From positions 92,501 through 156,500 of the forward strand of contig JAMFTG010000189.1 in the NCBI GenBank assembly GCA_023974075.1: a DNA stretch of 64,000 nucleotides, given 5' to 3'. Origin of the DNA: Chaenocephalus aceratus. Its lineage: Eukaryota; Chordata; Actinopteri; Perciformes; Channichthyidae. The notes under the pieces are model-generated. The model was not told the origin of the DNA, searched no databases, and saw nothing but the letters and a program-made list of their open reading frames with translations. Made by a program: the position numbers and the translations under genes. Below are positions 31,743-44,384 of this stretch, in pieces (position 1 is the stretch's first letter; each line of letters opens with the position of its first letter).

Positions 31743-31953
31743 CTTGGTGTACTCCCCGGACAGGAAGCTCTGCTCGAAGCCGCTGTACATGGTGAGCGGG
31801 ATGAGGGTCAGCAGCCTCCAGTCCTTCAGCAGCCGAAACGTGGCGAGGAACGTCTTGGAGAACGGCTCTCGGTTCTCCCTGAAGTGACTCGACTCCTCCC
31901 GGTCGATGTTGTCCAAAACACGGCCACGATGATCATGGCCAGCACCCCCACGC
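31743..31953 (-). CDS. unc93a: unc93a exon 5
   Basis: The acceptor TGTATTTCAG opens GVGVLAMIIVAV, a membrane segment, and the frame then goes wrong at a run of T near 31918. The next frame reads DNIDREESSHFRENREPFSK (the cytoplasmic loop) and MYSGFEQSFLSGEYTK, with donor AAG|GTGAGG. One missing base in the T-run would restore the frame and gives 212 bp, which fits the phases on both sides. Confidence 0.9.
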
Positions 31954-33071
31954 CTGAAATACAGCAAGACAATGAAGGTTTGGTAAAGAGAAACTTAATG
32001 TGAATTTACTAGTCAACTTTATTGTCAATCTTTCAGTTTGTGTGTACAGACGGAGAGATCGACATACCGTTTCCCACAATCCCGAATAAAAAAACAAATA
32101 TATAACAATATGTATATAAACAATCAAAAGACTATTTATATGCACACTTTAAGACCTAAATAAAAGCACAACAATCAATATATACAAAATAACTGGCATT
32201 TCAATATCTTTGAGAATGTACATTAGTGCAAGACAGTCCATAGCAGCGTACGACTTCAATCAAACAAGATTTTTAGGGTTATTTTTTCTGGTATAAAAGC
32301 AAAAATATAAGGATTATGGGAACTTTGTCAAATGTTACTTTTTGGTTTCACTGCTATAAGACCATCCAGCACAAATACACCCAGTTAATAATAAGAAATT
32401 GCAACACAATTTCCAATCTACGGAAGTCGTGAGAGGCAAGTGAAACAAAACTAAATCTGGTAATCTATTTGGATAGGACACTAAATATATTTGCACACTT
32501 TTTATATCGTAAACTATGTCCATATGCGCGAGTCATAGGTGCGCTACGGCACTTGTAAAAATAGCACTACACCTGTAGCGGCCAAAATCATAGTTTAAAA
32601 GTATGATTGCCGCAGAGGCGCCAGAGAGCGAATCTTACGCAGGGAATGATCCAAGTCCAGACAAGATCTTGGTAAAAAAACATTTGCCTACTAGTGCTCT
32701 CCTCCCATCTCCACCTGTCTCCTATGGCAAGCCGATTTAGCTTTTATTCATTTCTGGAGGATATCAAAAAATCTATTCTGACTCGTAATAATGTTTCTGA
32801 TAAAAAAATGTAATCAATAATTCAATTTTTATTTGTAACTAGTTCAAATTGTATTTCTGATATCAACAATTGGCATTTCGACTAGTTGAAATTGAATTCT
32901 TGATATCAGAAATTGGTATTTTTACTAGTTCAAATGTAATTGTAACTAGTAACAATTTAATTACTGATATCAGAAATTGGAAAATTGGCATCAGTTCAAA
33001 TGCCAACACCCATTGAAATGAATGAGAACAACGATGCAATTCTCACTAGTTCAAATCGCATTTCTGATCAG

Positions 33072-33210
33072 AAATACACATTACAACTAGTTACAATTGA
33101 ATGTCTGATATCAAGAATACACATTACAGCTAGTTACAATTGAATGTCTGATATCAAGAATACACATTACAGCTAGTTACAATTGAATGTCTGATATCAA
33201 GAATACACGT
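33072..33210. repeat. 42-bp tandem repeat (about three units)
   Basis: Units of CTAGTTACAATTGAATGTCT then GATATCAAGAATACACATTA recur at 42-bp spacing inside the left arm of the palindromic element. A diverged copy is near 34700 in the right arm. Confidence 0.85.
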
Positions 33211-33578
33211 ACAAGTCTATCTAAAATGAAAGTATTATTTAGGAGTCAAATCATTAATGGTTATGAACAGGACCTGTAAAATCCCATTTGTTGTTATTTC
33301 TTGTAATTGTAAAAAGTAATTTCTTTCTGATTGTTTTGTAAAAAAAAAAAAAAAAAAAAGATTAACAAGACAAACATGTCGCTGATGACGACGACCTAAT
33401 GTTTTATAAGAAAAATATATGTTAGAGGGGGTAGGACCAGAACACTTTTTTTAAGCTTCTTCTTGCCCCTGTTGAACAAGAACAGAGACTATCTGAAAAT
33501 TATTATATTATTATTTTTTTTTTGGTACTTTGTTATAATTATTAATCTGAGTGAAACAAAGAGAATATATATATATAT

Positions 33579-34635
33579 TAGGGCTGTCAAACGATTACAA
33601 TTTTTAATCAGATTAATCACAGCTTAAAAATTAATTAATCATGATTAATCACCATTCGAACTATGTCCAAAATATGCCATTTATTTATGTATATTGTTGT
33701 GGGAATGGAAAGATACATGAAAGCAGGCGGATATATCCATTTAACATACAGTATCTATGTTTATTATAACATTTTTCTGCATGTCAAAATGAAAGACACC
33801 CACACACCTATCAATCATCAAACCGTGGGGTCTTAATTCATTACGTGTTGATTTCTATCAACGGGGGAGTACTTCAGGAAAGCCGACAGGGGGGGGGGGG
33901 GGGCTAGTGGAGTACTTCGTGACCACAGAGTGTGAACGTTGTGATCAGCTGTTTTAGCGCAGTTCTCCAGTGAAGGGGGGAGTCTCCCTCCGCAGCCGGT
34001 TGGCGTAGTTTTGGCACAGTTCCGTTGTACAGACCGACGTTAACAGCAGCCTGTCTGTGCACACGGAGACCGACTCTGTCGTCCGGTGATCTGACCGCCT
34101 TCTGGAAAAGCTTCACAAGTACGTCGGTACGCAAATGCGCGTTGTGACACAAGTGACGGTACGCATTTCAGATTATGCACATAACCTGCGTACCACTTAT
34201 GTGCACCCCTGTACCAGAGCCATATTATTACTATTATATGGCTCTGCCCTGTACTACAGAAAAAGTATTCTCCGTCGGGACTTCCTGCAACAACACCACG
34301 CCGTTATCAAAGATGTTCTATTGAGAAGACGATCACTACGTGACAAAAGTTTTCAAAACCGTGGCTACTGAAATCAATCTTACTAACTGCTGTCTGTGCA
34401 ATTTACTCCGCGCGAGTTGGCAGACTTTATTTTGCTTTCTTTAACATCATTTTCATGGTGGGCTAAGCCATTTCTTGGTATGGGTGTAGCCTACCCCAGC
34501 CATACCCTGGCGCTGCCACTGGTGGCACGTATGGGGCGGGCCATTCTGCACATGCGTTAAATGCGTTAAATATTTTAACGCAATTAATTAAAAAAATTAA
34601 TTACCGCCGTTAACGCGATAATTTTGACAGCACTA
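33579..34635. mobile_element. Nested element with TAGGGCTGTCAAA ends
   Basis: The ends TAGGGCTGTCAAACGATTA and TTTTGACAGCACTA are the well-known fish hAT-type termini with AATTAATTAAT-rich flanks. An ATATATAT run on each side is a plausible 8-bp target copy. The stretch 34490-34530 (CCTGGCGCTGCCACTGG) may be a further small insertion inside. Confidence 0.8.
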
Positions 34636-34936
34636 ATATATATTATTGTATTTTTTTGTTTCTGACATGTTCAATAAATTGACTAAATTGACTAAAACAC
34701 ATTACAACTAGTTACAATTGAATTTCTGATATCAAGAATTTGCATTCTAACTAGTTAAAATAGAATTTTTGATATCAGAAATAAACATTGTTACTAGTAA
34801 GAATTGTTTTTTGATATCCTCCAGAAATGAATAAAAGCTAAATCGGCTTGCCATAGTCTCCAATATATATATACAATTACACCCAGTGCCCAAACATGCC
34901 TTCAAATAATATATAGCCCCTGATAGTCAAAGTTAC

Positions 34937-35062
34937 CGATGTAGCATCCGACGAGCGTCCACACCAGCTCCTGCGCGGGCCGGGTGGAGGTGCTGTTCAT
35001 GCTCAGGTTCAGGCTGCAGTCTGCCGCTCCGCACGCCAGCAGCTGCTCCTCCGGGATGATCG
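34937..35062 (-). CDS. unc93a: unc93a exon 4
   Basis: The acceptor TTTCCTGGCAG is followed by CG ATC ATC; the donor is ATCG|GTAACT. It reads IIPEEQLLACGAADC, then an extracellular-type loop with an NST glycosylation sequon and ELVWTLVGCYIG. The Cys pair and IPEEQL are family landmarks. 126 bp, no break. Confidence 0.93.
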
Positions 35063-35677
35063 CTGCCAGGAAACACACACACATTTACATTCAGAGCGCT
35101 CGAAGCCAACTAGTGGGTGTATTTTTACTTTTAAGTGTGTAACTTCTAGGACAAATTGTTTTCAATAAGTCATAGATAGAACCAACGATAGGATTTTAAA
35201 TGAGAAAATAAAAATGTATGCAGACCCTTTTAAAGACAATGATATGCATCCATTTCATTAGACAAAAAGAATACTTACAAATATGTTAAGAGACATGTTT
35301 GTGTATATACCCATCAGTTATCTAGTTCAGTTAACAGTGTATTGTTAATTATTATAAATACATATTATCGCATGTTTCTTTGTTATAAAATGCAACTTTC
35401 AAAGCGGAAACACTGATAATAAAATAAATAAGACATGTATTATATTGAGTAAAAATAAACACAGTCTTTCTCTCAGGGCTTCAGTACAAATGTATTTTTT
35501 ATGTAAGCTAGATAATCTATAGCCTATAGAACAAATTGAGCACCGGAAATAGAATAAGAATTAAAAATCTTTGTGGTGTTCTTTGAGAAATGCCCCTGAC
35601 ATCATGTGCTGATAAACCGGGAAGCATTAACAGCAATAAAATGATAAACTGATGAAGGTAACATCATCCACTCAGAG

Positions 35678-35680
<3 letters not shown>

Positions 35681-35745
<65 letters not shown>

Positions 35746-35761
35746 ACACCACCACACACAC
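35681..35761. repeat. (AC)n microsatellite, imperfect
   Basis: AC repeats broken by CCAC steps. Confidence 0.93.
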
Positions 35762-35876
35762 CTAGTCTCTTTAAATTAAAGCCATAAAAAAAAAAGTGGT
35801 CAGTCAGCACTTAGACTTTGCCCAGTTTGTGCATCATCAGCTAAAGTAGGTGCTTTTACTATTGTACTGTAATTAA

Positions 35877-38800
35877 AGGCGCCCTATTATTCCTTTTGGG
35901 GGTTTCCTTTCCTGTAATGTGTTATCTTAGACACTATTAATGATATACACCTGAAATCAGCAGGAGAGGACTCTTTAAAGTAGAGACACTACATACTGAT
36001 ATACACCTGAACATCAGCAGGAGAGGACTCTTTAAAGTAGATACACTACATACTGATATACACCTGAACATCAGCAGGAGAGGACTCTTTAAAGTAGAGA
36101 CACTACATACTGATATACACCTGAACTCAGCAGGAGGACTCTTTAAAGTAGAGACACTACATACTGATATACACCTGAACATCAGCGGAGAGGACTCTTT
36201 AAAGTAGAATACACACATACTGATATCACCTGAACATCAGCAGGAGAGGACTCTTTAAAGTAGAGACACTACATACTGATATACACCTGAACATCAGCAG
36301 GAGAGGACTCTTTAAAGTAGAGGCACTACATACTGATATACACCTGAACATCAGCAGGAGAGGACTCTTTAAAGTAGAGACACTACATACTGATATGCAC
36401 CTGAACATCAGCAGGAGAGGACTCTTTAAAGTAGAGACACTACATACTGATATGCACCTGAACATCAGCAGGAGAGGACTCTTTAAAGTAGAGACACTAC
36501 ATACTGATTGCACCTGAACATCAGCAGGAGAGGACTCTTTAAAGTAGAGACACTACATACTGATATGCACCTGAACATCAGCAGGAGAGGACTCTTTAAA
36601 GTAGAGACACTACATACTGATATGAACCTGAACATCAGCAGGAGAGGACTCTTTAAAGTAGAGACACTACATACTGATATGCACCTGAACATCAGCAGGA
36701 AGGGACTCTTTAAAGTAGAGACACTACATACTGATATGCACCTGAACATCAGCAGGAGAGGACTCTTTAAAGTAGAGACACTACATACTGATATACACCT
36801 GAACATCAGCAGGAGAGGACTCTTTAAAGTAGAGACATACATACTGATATACACCTGAACATCAGCAGGAGAGGACTCTTTAAAGTAGAGACACTACATA
36901 CTGATATACACCTGAACATCAGCAGGAGAGGACTCTTTAAAGTAGGACACTACATACTGATATACACCTGAACATCAGCAGGAGAGGACTCTTTAAAGTA
37001 GACACTACATACTGATATACACCTGAACATCAGCAGAGAGGACTCTTTAAAGTAGACACTACATACTGATATACACCTGAACATCAGCAGGAGAGGACTC
37101 TTTAAAGTAGAGCCACTACATACTGATATACACCTGAACATCAGCAGGAGAGGACTCTTTAAAGTAGAGCACTACATACTGATATGCACCTGAACATCCA
37201 GGAGGGACTCTTTAAAGTAGAGACACTACATACTGATATGCACCTGAACATCAGCAGGAGAGGACTCTTTAAAGTAGAGACACTACATACTGATATGCAC
37301 CTGAACATCAGCAGGAGAGGACTCTTTAAAGTAGAGACACTACATACTGATATGCCTGAACATCAGCAGGAGAGGACTCTTTAAAGTAGAGACACTACAT
37401 ACTGATATGACCTGAACATCAGCAGGAGAGGACTCTTAAAGTAGAGACACTACATACTGATATGCACCTGAACATCAGCAGGAGAGGACTCTTTAAAGTA
37501 GAGACACTACATACTGATACACCTGAACATCAGCAGGAGAGGACTCTTTAAAGTAGAGACACTACATACTGATACACCTGAACATCAGCAGAGAGGACTC
37601 TTTAAAGTAGAGAGAACTACATATGATATCACCTGAACATCAGCAGGAGAGGACTCTTTAAAGTAGAGACACTACATACTGATACACCTGAACATCAGCA
37701 GGAGAGGACTCTTTAAAGTAGAGACACTACATACTGATATCCTGAACATCAGCAGGAGAGGACTTTAAAGTAGAGACACTACATACTGATATACACCTGA
37801 ACATCAGCAGGAGAGGACTCTTTAAAGTAGAGACACTACATACTGATATACACCTGAACATCAGCAGGAGAGGACTCTTTAAAGTAGAGACACTACATAC
37901 TGATATACACCTGAACATCAGCAGGAGAGGACTCTTTAAAGTAGAGACACTACATACTGATATACACTCCTGAACATCAGCAGGAGAGGACTCTTTAAAG
38001 TAGAGACACTACATACTGATATACACCTGAACATCAGCAGGAGAGGACTCTTTAAAGTAGCGACCTACATACTGATATACACCTGAACATCGCAGGAGAG
38101 GACTCTTTAAAAGTAGAACACTACATACTGATATACACCTGAACATCAGCAGGAGAGGACTCTTTAAAGTAGAGACACTACATACTGATATACACCTGAA
38201 CATCAGCAGGAGAGGACTCTTTAAAGTAGAGACCACATACTGATATACACCACCTGAAATCAGCAGGAGAGGACTCTTTAAAGTAGAGACACACTACATA
38301 CTGATATACACCTGAACATCAGCAGGAGAGGACTCTTTAAAGTAGAGACACTACATACTGATATACACCTGAACATCAGCAGGAGAGGACTCTTTAAAGT
38401 AGGGACACTACATACTGATATACACCTGAACATCAGCAGGAGAGGACTCTTTAAAGTAGAGCACTAATACTGATATGCACCTGAACATCAGCAGGAGAGG
38501 ACTCTTTAAAGTAGAGACACTACATACTGATATGCACCTGAACATCAGCAGGAGAGGACTCTTAAAGTAGAGACACTACATACTGATATGCACCTGAACA
38601 TCAGCAGGAGAGGACTCTTTAAAGTAGAGCGACACTACATACTGATATGCACCTGAACATCAGCAGGAGAGGACTCTTTAAAGTAGAGACACTACATACT
38701 GATATGACCTGAACATCAGCAGGAGAGGACTCTTTAAAGTAGAGACACTACATACTGATATGCACCTGAACATCAGCAGGAGAGGACTCTTTAAAGTAGA

Positions 38801-39890
38801 GACACTACATACTGATATGCACACCTGAACATCAGCAGGAGAGGACTCTTTAAAGTAGAGACACTACATACGAGACACCTGAACATCAGCAGGAGAGGAC
38901 TCTTTAAAGTAGAGACACTACATACTGATATACACCTGAACATCAGCAGGAGAGGATCTTTAAAGTAGAGACACTACATACTGAATACACCTGAACATCA
39001 GCAGGAGAGGATCTTTAAAGTAGAGACACTACATACTGATATACACCTGAACATCAGCAGGAGAGGACTCTTTAAGTAGAGACACTACATACTGATATAC
39101 ACCTGAACATCAGCAGGAGAGGACTCTTTAAAGTAGAGACACTACATACTGATATACACCTGAACATCAGCAGGAGAGGACTCTTTAAAGTAGAGACACT
39201 ACATATTGATATACACCTGAACATCAGCAGGAGAGGACTCTTTAAAGTAGAGACACTACATACTGATATACACCTGAACATCAGCAGGAGAGGACTCTTT
39301 AAAGTAGAGATACTACATACTGATATACACCTGAACATCAGCAGGAGAGGACTCTTTAAAGTAGAGCCACTACATACTGATATACACCTGAACATCAGCA
39401 GGGAGGGACTCTTTAAAGTAGAGACACTACATACTGATATACACCTGAACATCAGCAGGAGAGGACTCTTTAAAGTAGAGACACTACATACTGATATACA
39501 CCTGAACATCAGCAGGAGAGGACTCTTTAAAGTAGAGACACTACATACTGATATACACCTGAACATCAGCAGGAGAGGACTCTTTAAAGTAGAGACACTA
39601 CATACTGATATACACCTGAACATCAGCAGGAGAGGACTCTTTAAAGTAGAGACACTACATGCTGATATACACCTGAACATCAGCAGGAGAAGACTCTTTA
39701 AAGTAGAGACACTACATACTGATATACACCTGAACATCAGCAGGAGAGGACTCTTTAAAGTAGAGACACTACACACTGAAATACACCTGAACATCAGCAG
39801 GAGAGGACTCTTTAAAGTATAACATTTTGTTCACGTAGCCTACAATGTGTTGGAGCGCTAGCCATGAGAAGCGCAAGTGTTACAAAGTGA
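35877..39890. mobile_element. Family 2 MITE, copy A, hugely expanded
   Basis: TTAA (35873-35876) precedes the end AGGCGCCCTATTATTCC and the signature TTTCCTTTCCTGTAATGTGT. The 57-bp array follows at once, and then a right flank with ACAATGTGTTGGAGCGCTAG, which matches 43631-43650 of copy B. The final right terminus is not found: sequence similarity stops near 39885. It lies in unc93a intron 3. Confidence 0.8.
35938..39818. repeat. 57-bp minisatellite, array A (about 68 units)
   Basis: The unit is ACTGATATACACCTGAACAT, CAGCAGGAGAGGACTCTTTA, AAGTAGAGACACTACAT. Long runs of perfect units alternate with units carrying one- or two-base deletions, far more often than substitutions. The main substitution is TATACACC against TATGCACC, clustered at 36390-36780, 37180-37500 and 38470-38830. 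The unit is 19 codons long, so frames stay open across it. Confidence 0.97.
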
Positions 39891-40087
39891 TGTTAAACTG
39901 AAGTGTTATCAGTAAAATATACGTATACGTAATATAAAATATTATATCATGAGGCACAGCACGATAAAGAAGAGCAAATTATAAAATTAAGTAAATAATA
40001 AAAAGAAAACATTAGAATATGACTACTTTCCCCTACATCTATCCCTAATATCTCCTGTATGTTATTCCCTTCCAGGGCTTCTCCTAC

Positions 40088-40317
40088 CGATGTTGCTGTC
40101 CTGTCCGAAGATGAGTGACGACATGAGGTTCCCCCACACCGCTGACGACTGGAAGATGAAGAAGAAGATGCCGAAGTACTGGTTGATGACGTCGGATCCT
40201 TTCTTCCCGTCTTCAGCCGCCTGAGCGTTCCCGGCGATGGTCAGGAACGTGCATTTAGCCGACCATAAAGGAGCCCCCCCCAAACCCAGAACTGCTGAGG
40301 TGGGGATGAGGGTGTAC
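40088..40317 (-). CDS. unc93a: unc93a exon 3
   Basis: The acceptor CTCTCTCTCAG and donor ATCG|GTAGGA fit. It reads YTLIPTSAVLGLGGAPLWSA, CTFLTIAGNAQAAEDGKKG and NQYFGIFFFIFQSSAVWGN, ending FGQDSNI. All are family signatures: the GAPLW and NQYFGIFF motifs are the ones by which UNC93A is most easily recognised. The upstream G-run is in frame as read. Confidence 0.95.
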
Positions 40318-40329
40318 CTGAGAGAGAGA

Positions 40330-41463
40330 GCAGAAATACTTAGTCAAAGAAAATATCATTATTATTACAGGAAGTCAAACGTAAGACCTTTTTTAAGACC
40401 CTTTCCGTACATTTTAAGACCTCATCGCCACTTCGAGTTCTAACCGGTTACCATGGCGACACACATTGACTATAATACAGTATTGATTGTCCTTCCTCCT
40501 TATCTTCCAACCATTTGGACGCAAACTTGCATTTCCACACACCTACGCAATGATTACATTCAGGCAGACTGTAGAATACAACCTCTTTGGACAATTTATA
40601 TACGTATTGAAAACAAGCTACAAAATATCATACATTGGAAAATGCTATTTAATACTTTTGAAGACCCCGCGGGCACCCTGTATTATTATTAATCATAAGA
40701 AACTGTACAGCTGTTTTTTTCCTTTTGGTAGCTCCATACATGTTCTTTGCTTATACTACAGACTAGTGTCTTTACAGGCAGCATAAGTTCAACAAAACAA
40801 GAAGAAACAGGTATTTTCTTTTGCATTAAATCCCCCAAAAATATCTTTAATTAAATAAGAAAAAAACACATAATATAAATAACAAAAAGAATATTTGAAC
40901 AAAATGTATTAAGTGATAAATAGATTGAATACATTAATTAAAACCACATGAAAATAATAATTAAAATGTAATAAATAATAGTAGGGTTCGATAACGGCCA
41001 TTATCATTCGATCTTGCCTTAAGCCTTATCTGTCAACAATTGTCATTAAAGTATAACCTATTGTATTTTAACTTAAATATATACATATTTCTATGTCAAT
41101 TACTCCCAGAATGTAACTTTTGCGCAACGATGCACCTTTGAATTTAACTTCAAATGTTTGAATGGTGCTTGACCAATTTAAAACATGCTTCTAAAAGTTG
41201 TAGTTTTGGATAAGCTGCAAGAATGAATGAGCAGTTGATTAGTTTAAACTATTAATTGGATGAGTATCATTTTTGTTCAATTTGCAATTCCTTAGTTGCA
41301 GCTCTACGGATATTTATTTGAGCGTGGTGTTTTTTACTTTGCTGGGATAATCAAACTGCATCCAAACAAATGCGTTGTTAACAGTTTTGATAGAAAGAAT
41401 CGGCCTTGGTATAAAACACCGCTTTTGTGTATTTTATTAGTGTGTGTAGTGTTTACTGATTAC
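40330..41463. other. unc93a intron 2
   Basis: AT-rich, without repeat arrays or elements I recognise. The frames at 40453-40786 look non-coding. Confidence 0.5.
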
Positions 41464-41647
41464 CATCCGGGGGTAGAGGTTTCCGAAGGAGTAGGAGACG
41501 TAGCAGGCCATGCCCGCCACGACGGGTCCATTTACAGCCCAGGTTTTTGATCATGATGTGAGGCAGGAACATGGAGGAGATGATGAGTGAGGCGTAGATG
41601 ACGCTCAGAGACGCCACGCCCATCCCCTGCTCCGCATTCAGACTGCT
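41464..41647 (-). CDS. unc93a: unc93a exon 2
   Basis: The acceptor TGTGTGCAG opens SSLNAEQGMGVASLSVIYAS and SMFLPHIMIKNLGCKWT. The frame then fails at ACCC near 41540; the next frame reads VVAGMACYVSYSFGNLY, and after a second shift at CCCCC near 41471 the end reads P-G-W across the junction to exon 3. Removing one C at each run gives 182 bp and a phase-2 end, exactly what exon 3 needs. The pattern points to homopolymer over-calls. Confidence 0.92.
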
Positions 41648-41747
41648 CTGCACACACAGGACACACACACCTCTGTTAGAGCAGCACTCAACACTTCAGA
41701 GGCACGGACCGCCAAGGAAATACAGCTTAACACATTGATGGCCTTAA

Positions 41748-43755
41748 AGAGGACACATGAATTTTCAGGTTCATATATCAGTATGTAGTGTCTCTACTTT
41801 AAAGAGTCCTCTCCTGCTGATGTTCAGGCTGTATACTCAGTATTGTAGTGTCTCTACTTTAAAGAGTCCTCTCCTGCTGATGTTCAGGTGTATATCAGTA
41901 TGTAGTGTCTCTACTTTAAAGAGTCCTCTCCTGCTGATGTTCAGGTCTATATCAGTATGTAGTGTCTCTACTTTAAAGAGTCCTCTCCTGCTGATGTTCA
42001 GGGTATATCAGTATGTAGTGTCTCTACTTTAAAGAGTCCTCTCCTGCTGAGCCCAGGTGTATATCAGTATGTAGTGTTTCTACTTAAAGAGTCCTCTCCT
42101 GCTGATGTTCAGGTGTATATCAGATGTAGTGTCTCTACTTTAAAGAGTCCTCTCCTGCTGATGTTCAGGTGTATATCAGTATGTAGTGTCTCTACTTTAA
42201 AGAGTCCTCTCCTGCTGATGTTCAGGTGCATATCAGTATGTAGTGTCTCTACTTTAAAGAGTCCTCTCCTGCTGATGTTCAGGTCTATATCAGTATGTAG
42301 TGTCTCTACTTTAAAGAGTCCTCTCCTGCTGATGTTCAGGTGTATATCAGTATGTAGTGTCTCTACTTTAAAGAGGTCCTCTCCTGCTGATGTTCAGGTG
42401 TATATCAGTATGTAGTTGTCTCTACTTAAAGAGTCCTCTCTCCTGCTGATGTTCAGGTTGTATATCAGTATGTAGTGTCTCTACTTTAAAAGAGTCCTCT
42501 CCTGCTGATGTTCAGGTGTATATCAGTATGTAGTGTCTCTACTTTAAAGAGTCCTCTCCTGCTGATGCCCAGGTGTATATCAGTATGTAGTGTTTCTACT
42601 TTAAAGGAGTCCTCTCCTGCTGATGTTCAGGTGTATATCAGTATGTAGTGTCTCTACTTTAAAGAGTCCTCTCCTGCTGATGTTCAGGTGTATATCAGTA
42701 TGTAGTGTCTCTACTTTAAAGAGTCCTCTCCTGCTGATGTTCAGGTGTATATCAGTATGTAGTGTCTCTACTTTAAAGAGTCCTCTCCTGCTGATGTTCA
42801 GGTGTATATCAGTATGTAGTGTCTCTACTTTAAAGAGTCCTCTCCTGCTGATGTTCAGGTGTATCAGTATGTAGTGTCTCTACTTTAAAGAGTCCTCTCC
42901 TGCTGATGTTCAGGTGTATATCAGTATGTAGTGTCTCTACTTTAAAGAGTCCTCTCCTGCTGATGTTCAGGTGTATATCAGTATGCAGTGTCTCTACTTA
43001 AAGAGTCCTCTCCTGCTGATGTTCAGGTGTATATCAGTATGTAGTGTCTCTACTTTAAAGAGTCCTCTCCTGCTGATGTTCAGGTGTATATCCGTATGCA
43101 GTGTCTCTACTTTAAAGAGTCCTCTCTTGCTGATGTTTCAGGTGTATATCAGTATGTAGTGTCTCTACTTTAAAGAGTCCTCTCCTGCTGATGTTCAGGT
43201 GTATATCAGTATGTAGTGTCTCTACTTTAAAGAGTCCTCTCCTGCTGATGTTCAGGTGTATATCGTATGCAGTGTCTCTACTTTAAAGAGTCCTCTCTTG
43301 CTGATGTTCAGGTGTATATCAGTATGTAGTGTCTCTACTTTAAAGAGTCCTCTCCTGCTGATGTTCAGGTGTATATCAGCATGTAGTGTCTCTACTTTAA
43401 AGAGTCCTCTCCTGCTGATGTTCAGGTGTATATCAGCATGTAGTGTCTCTACATGTCTCCATGCTTTAATGTTCAAAAGCTCTTTATGTTTCTCATACTG
43501 CCTGTGCTGCAGCACCTCTTTTCACCCTCCGCCTGAAACCAGAGCCCAGTCTGCTCTGATTGGTCAGCTGCCCGGCTCTGTTGTGATTGGTCAACCTGCT
43601 TAAAGATGTCCCGCCCCTTAGCCTATCAGGTACAATGTGTTGGAGCGTTAGCCAATAGGAGCGTGAGTGTTACGTAGTGATGTCATTATGTTCCGGGAGT
43701 AAACAAAGGAGGCGTTTCTGGAGAGGGAAAACCCAAAAAGCATAATAGGGCCTCT
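41748..43755. mobile_element. Family 2 MITE, copy B, complete
   Basis: TTAA lies on both sides (41744-41747 and 43756-43759). The ends are AGAGGACACATGAATTTTCA and AAAGCATAATAGGGCCTCT. It is inverted relative to copy A. Between the array and the right end is a unique segment (43440-43740) with GCTGCAGCACCTCTTTTCAC and GGTACAATGTGTTGGAGCGT. It lies in unc93a intron 1. Confidence 0.88.
41765..43452. repeat. 57-bp minisatellite, array B (about 30 units, inverted)
   Basis: The units are the complement of those in array A (AGTGTCTCTACTTTAAAGAG, TCCTCTCCTGCTGATGTTCA, GGTGTATATCAGTATGT). Single-base indels are common here too. Confidence 0.97.
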
Positions 43756-44384
43756 TTAATGTGTCTGGAGAGCACTGCATTATGGGAAGTTGTCAAATAT
43801 TTGTTATTCTCTAAACATTTTGGCACATGATAACTGTATCATTTCCCTTTCCAAAATATTGTTATTTTATTTGTTGTGTTTTATTTTTCTCCACAACCAT
43901 GGACGTTTTCTCTCCTCGGGTTCGCTCCCGGGTTCAGAACAGCTATGGAGAAATGGCCTCGTGCAAAAACACTTTGTTTTCTTTTTTTCTGAAACTCTTT
44001 GACTTTTCTTGTTCAGAAATGCTGCCAGAAGTTGCATCCTAACTAGAGGTCTATTCTTTCTTCCATTAGGGGATTATAAAACCTAAAACGGCAAACAATC
44101 AATCCAGGCAATAACTTTACTGTCAATTATTAAAATACATGTTTTGATAATCAGTACGTGTGCACTATATAATTGTGGGTTGTTGAATGCTTTTCTGGAT
44201 TTACCGTAAGGGTATAATGCTAAATACAAATTGAAGGGCACGGGATATTGTAAAAGTCATTCTAGTGTACTGTGTATCCTCACAGTCTCACAGTTTCTGT
44301 TCCTGCCACTGCCAACTGTATTCAAGTATAGACGAAAATAACACAACAGAACCGTTAACATCAGTTTTGCTGTCAAATAAACTT

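Larger units (their letters stand above)
32723..34855. mobile_element. Large inverted-repeat element with nested insertion
   Basis: The ends TATGGCAAGCCGATTTAGCT and AGCTAAATCGGCTTGCCATA pair exactly and continue inward (TTTATTCATTTCTGGAGGAT against its complement). The sequence GTCTCC is duplicated on both sides (32717-32722 and 34856-34861). The arms are built from repeated AACTAGTT/GATATCA words. It lies in unc93a intron 4. Confidence 0.85.

Noticed and set aside
33904..34371. Frames of 78-82 codons inside the nested element in unc93a intron 4
   Set aside because: They lie within a non-autonomous hAT-type element and show no transposase motif.
35937..39794. Long minus-strand open frames of a repeated 19-residue Cys/Ser/Leu-rich peptide, read at first as a possible repeat protein
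   Set aside because: The 57-bp minisatellite unit is exactly 19 codons, so a frame without a stop in one unit stays open through all. The same peptide appears wherever the array occurs, in either orientation, and is broken wherever a unit has an indel.
36000..39820. Regularly spaced 57-bp repeats considered as a CRISPR-like array
   Set aside because: There are no unique spacers between repeats, the units are contiguous, the sequence lies in a vertebrate intron and no cas genes are present.
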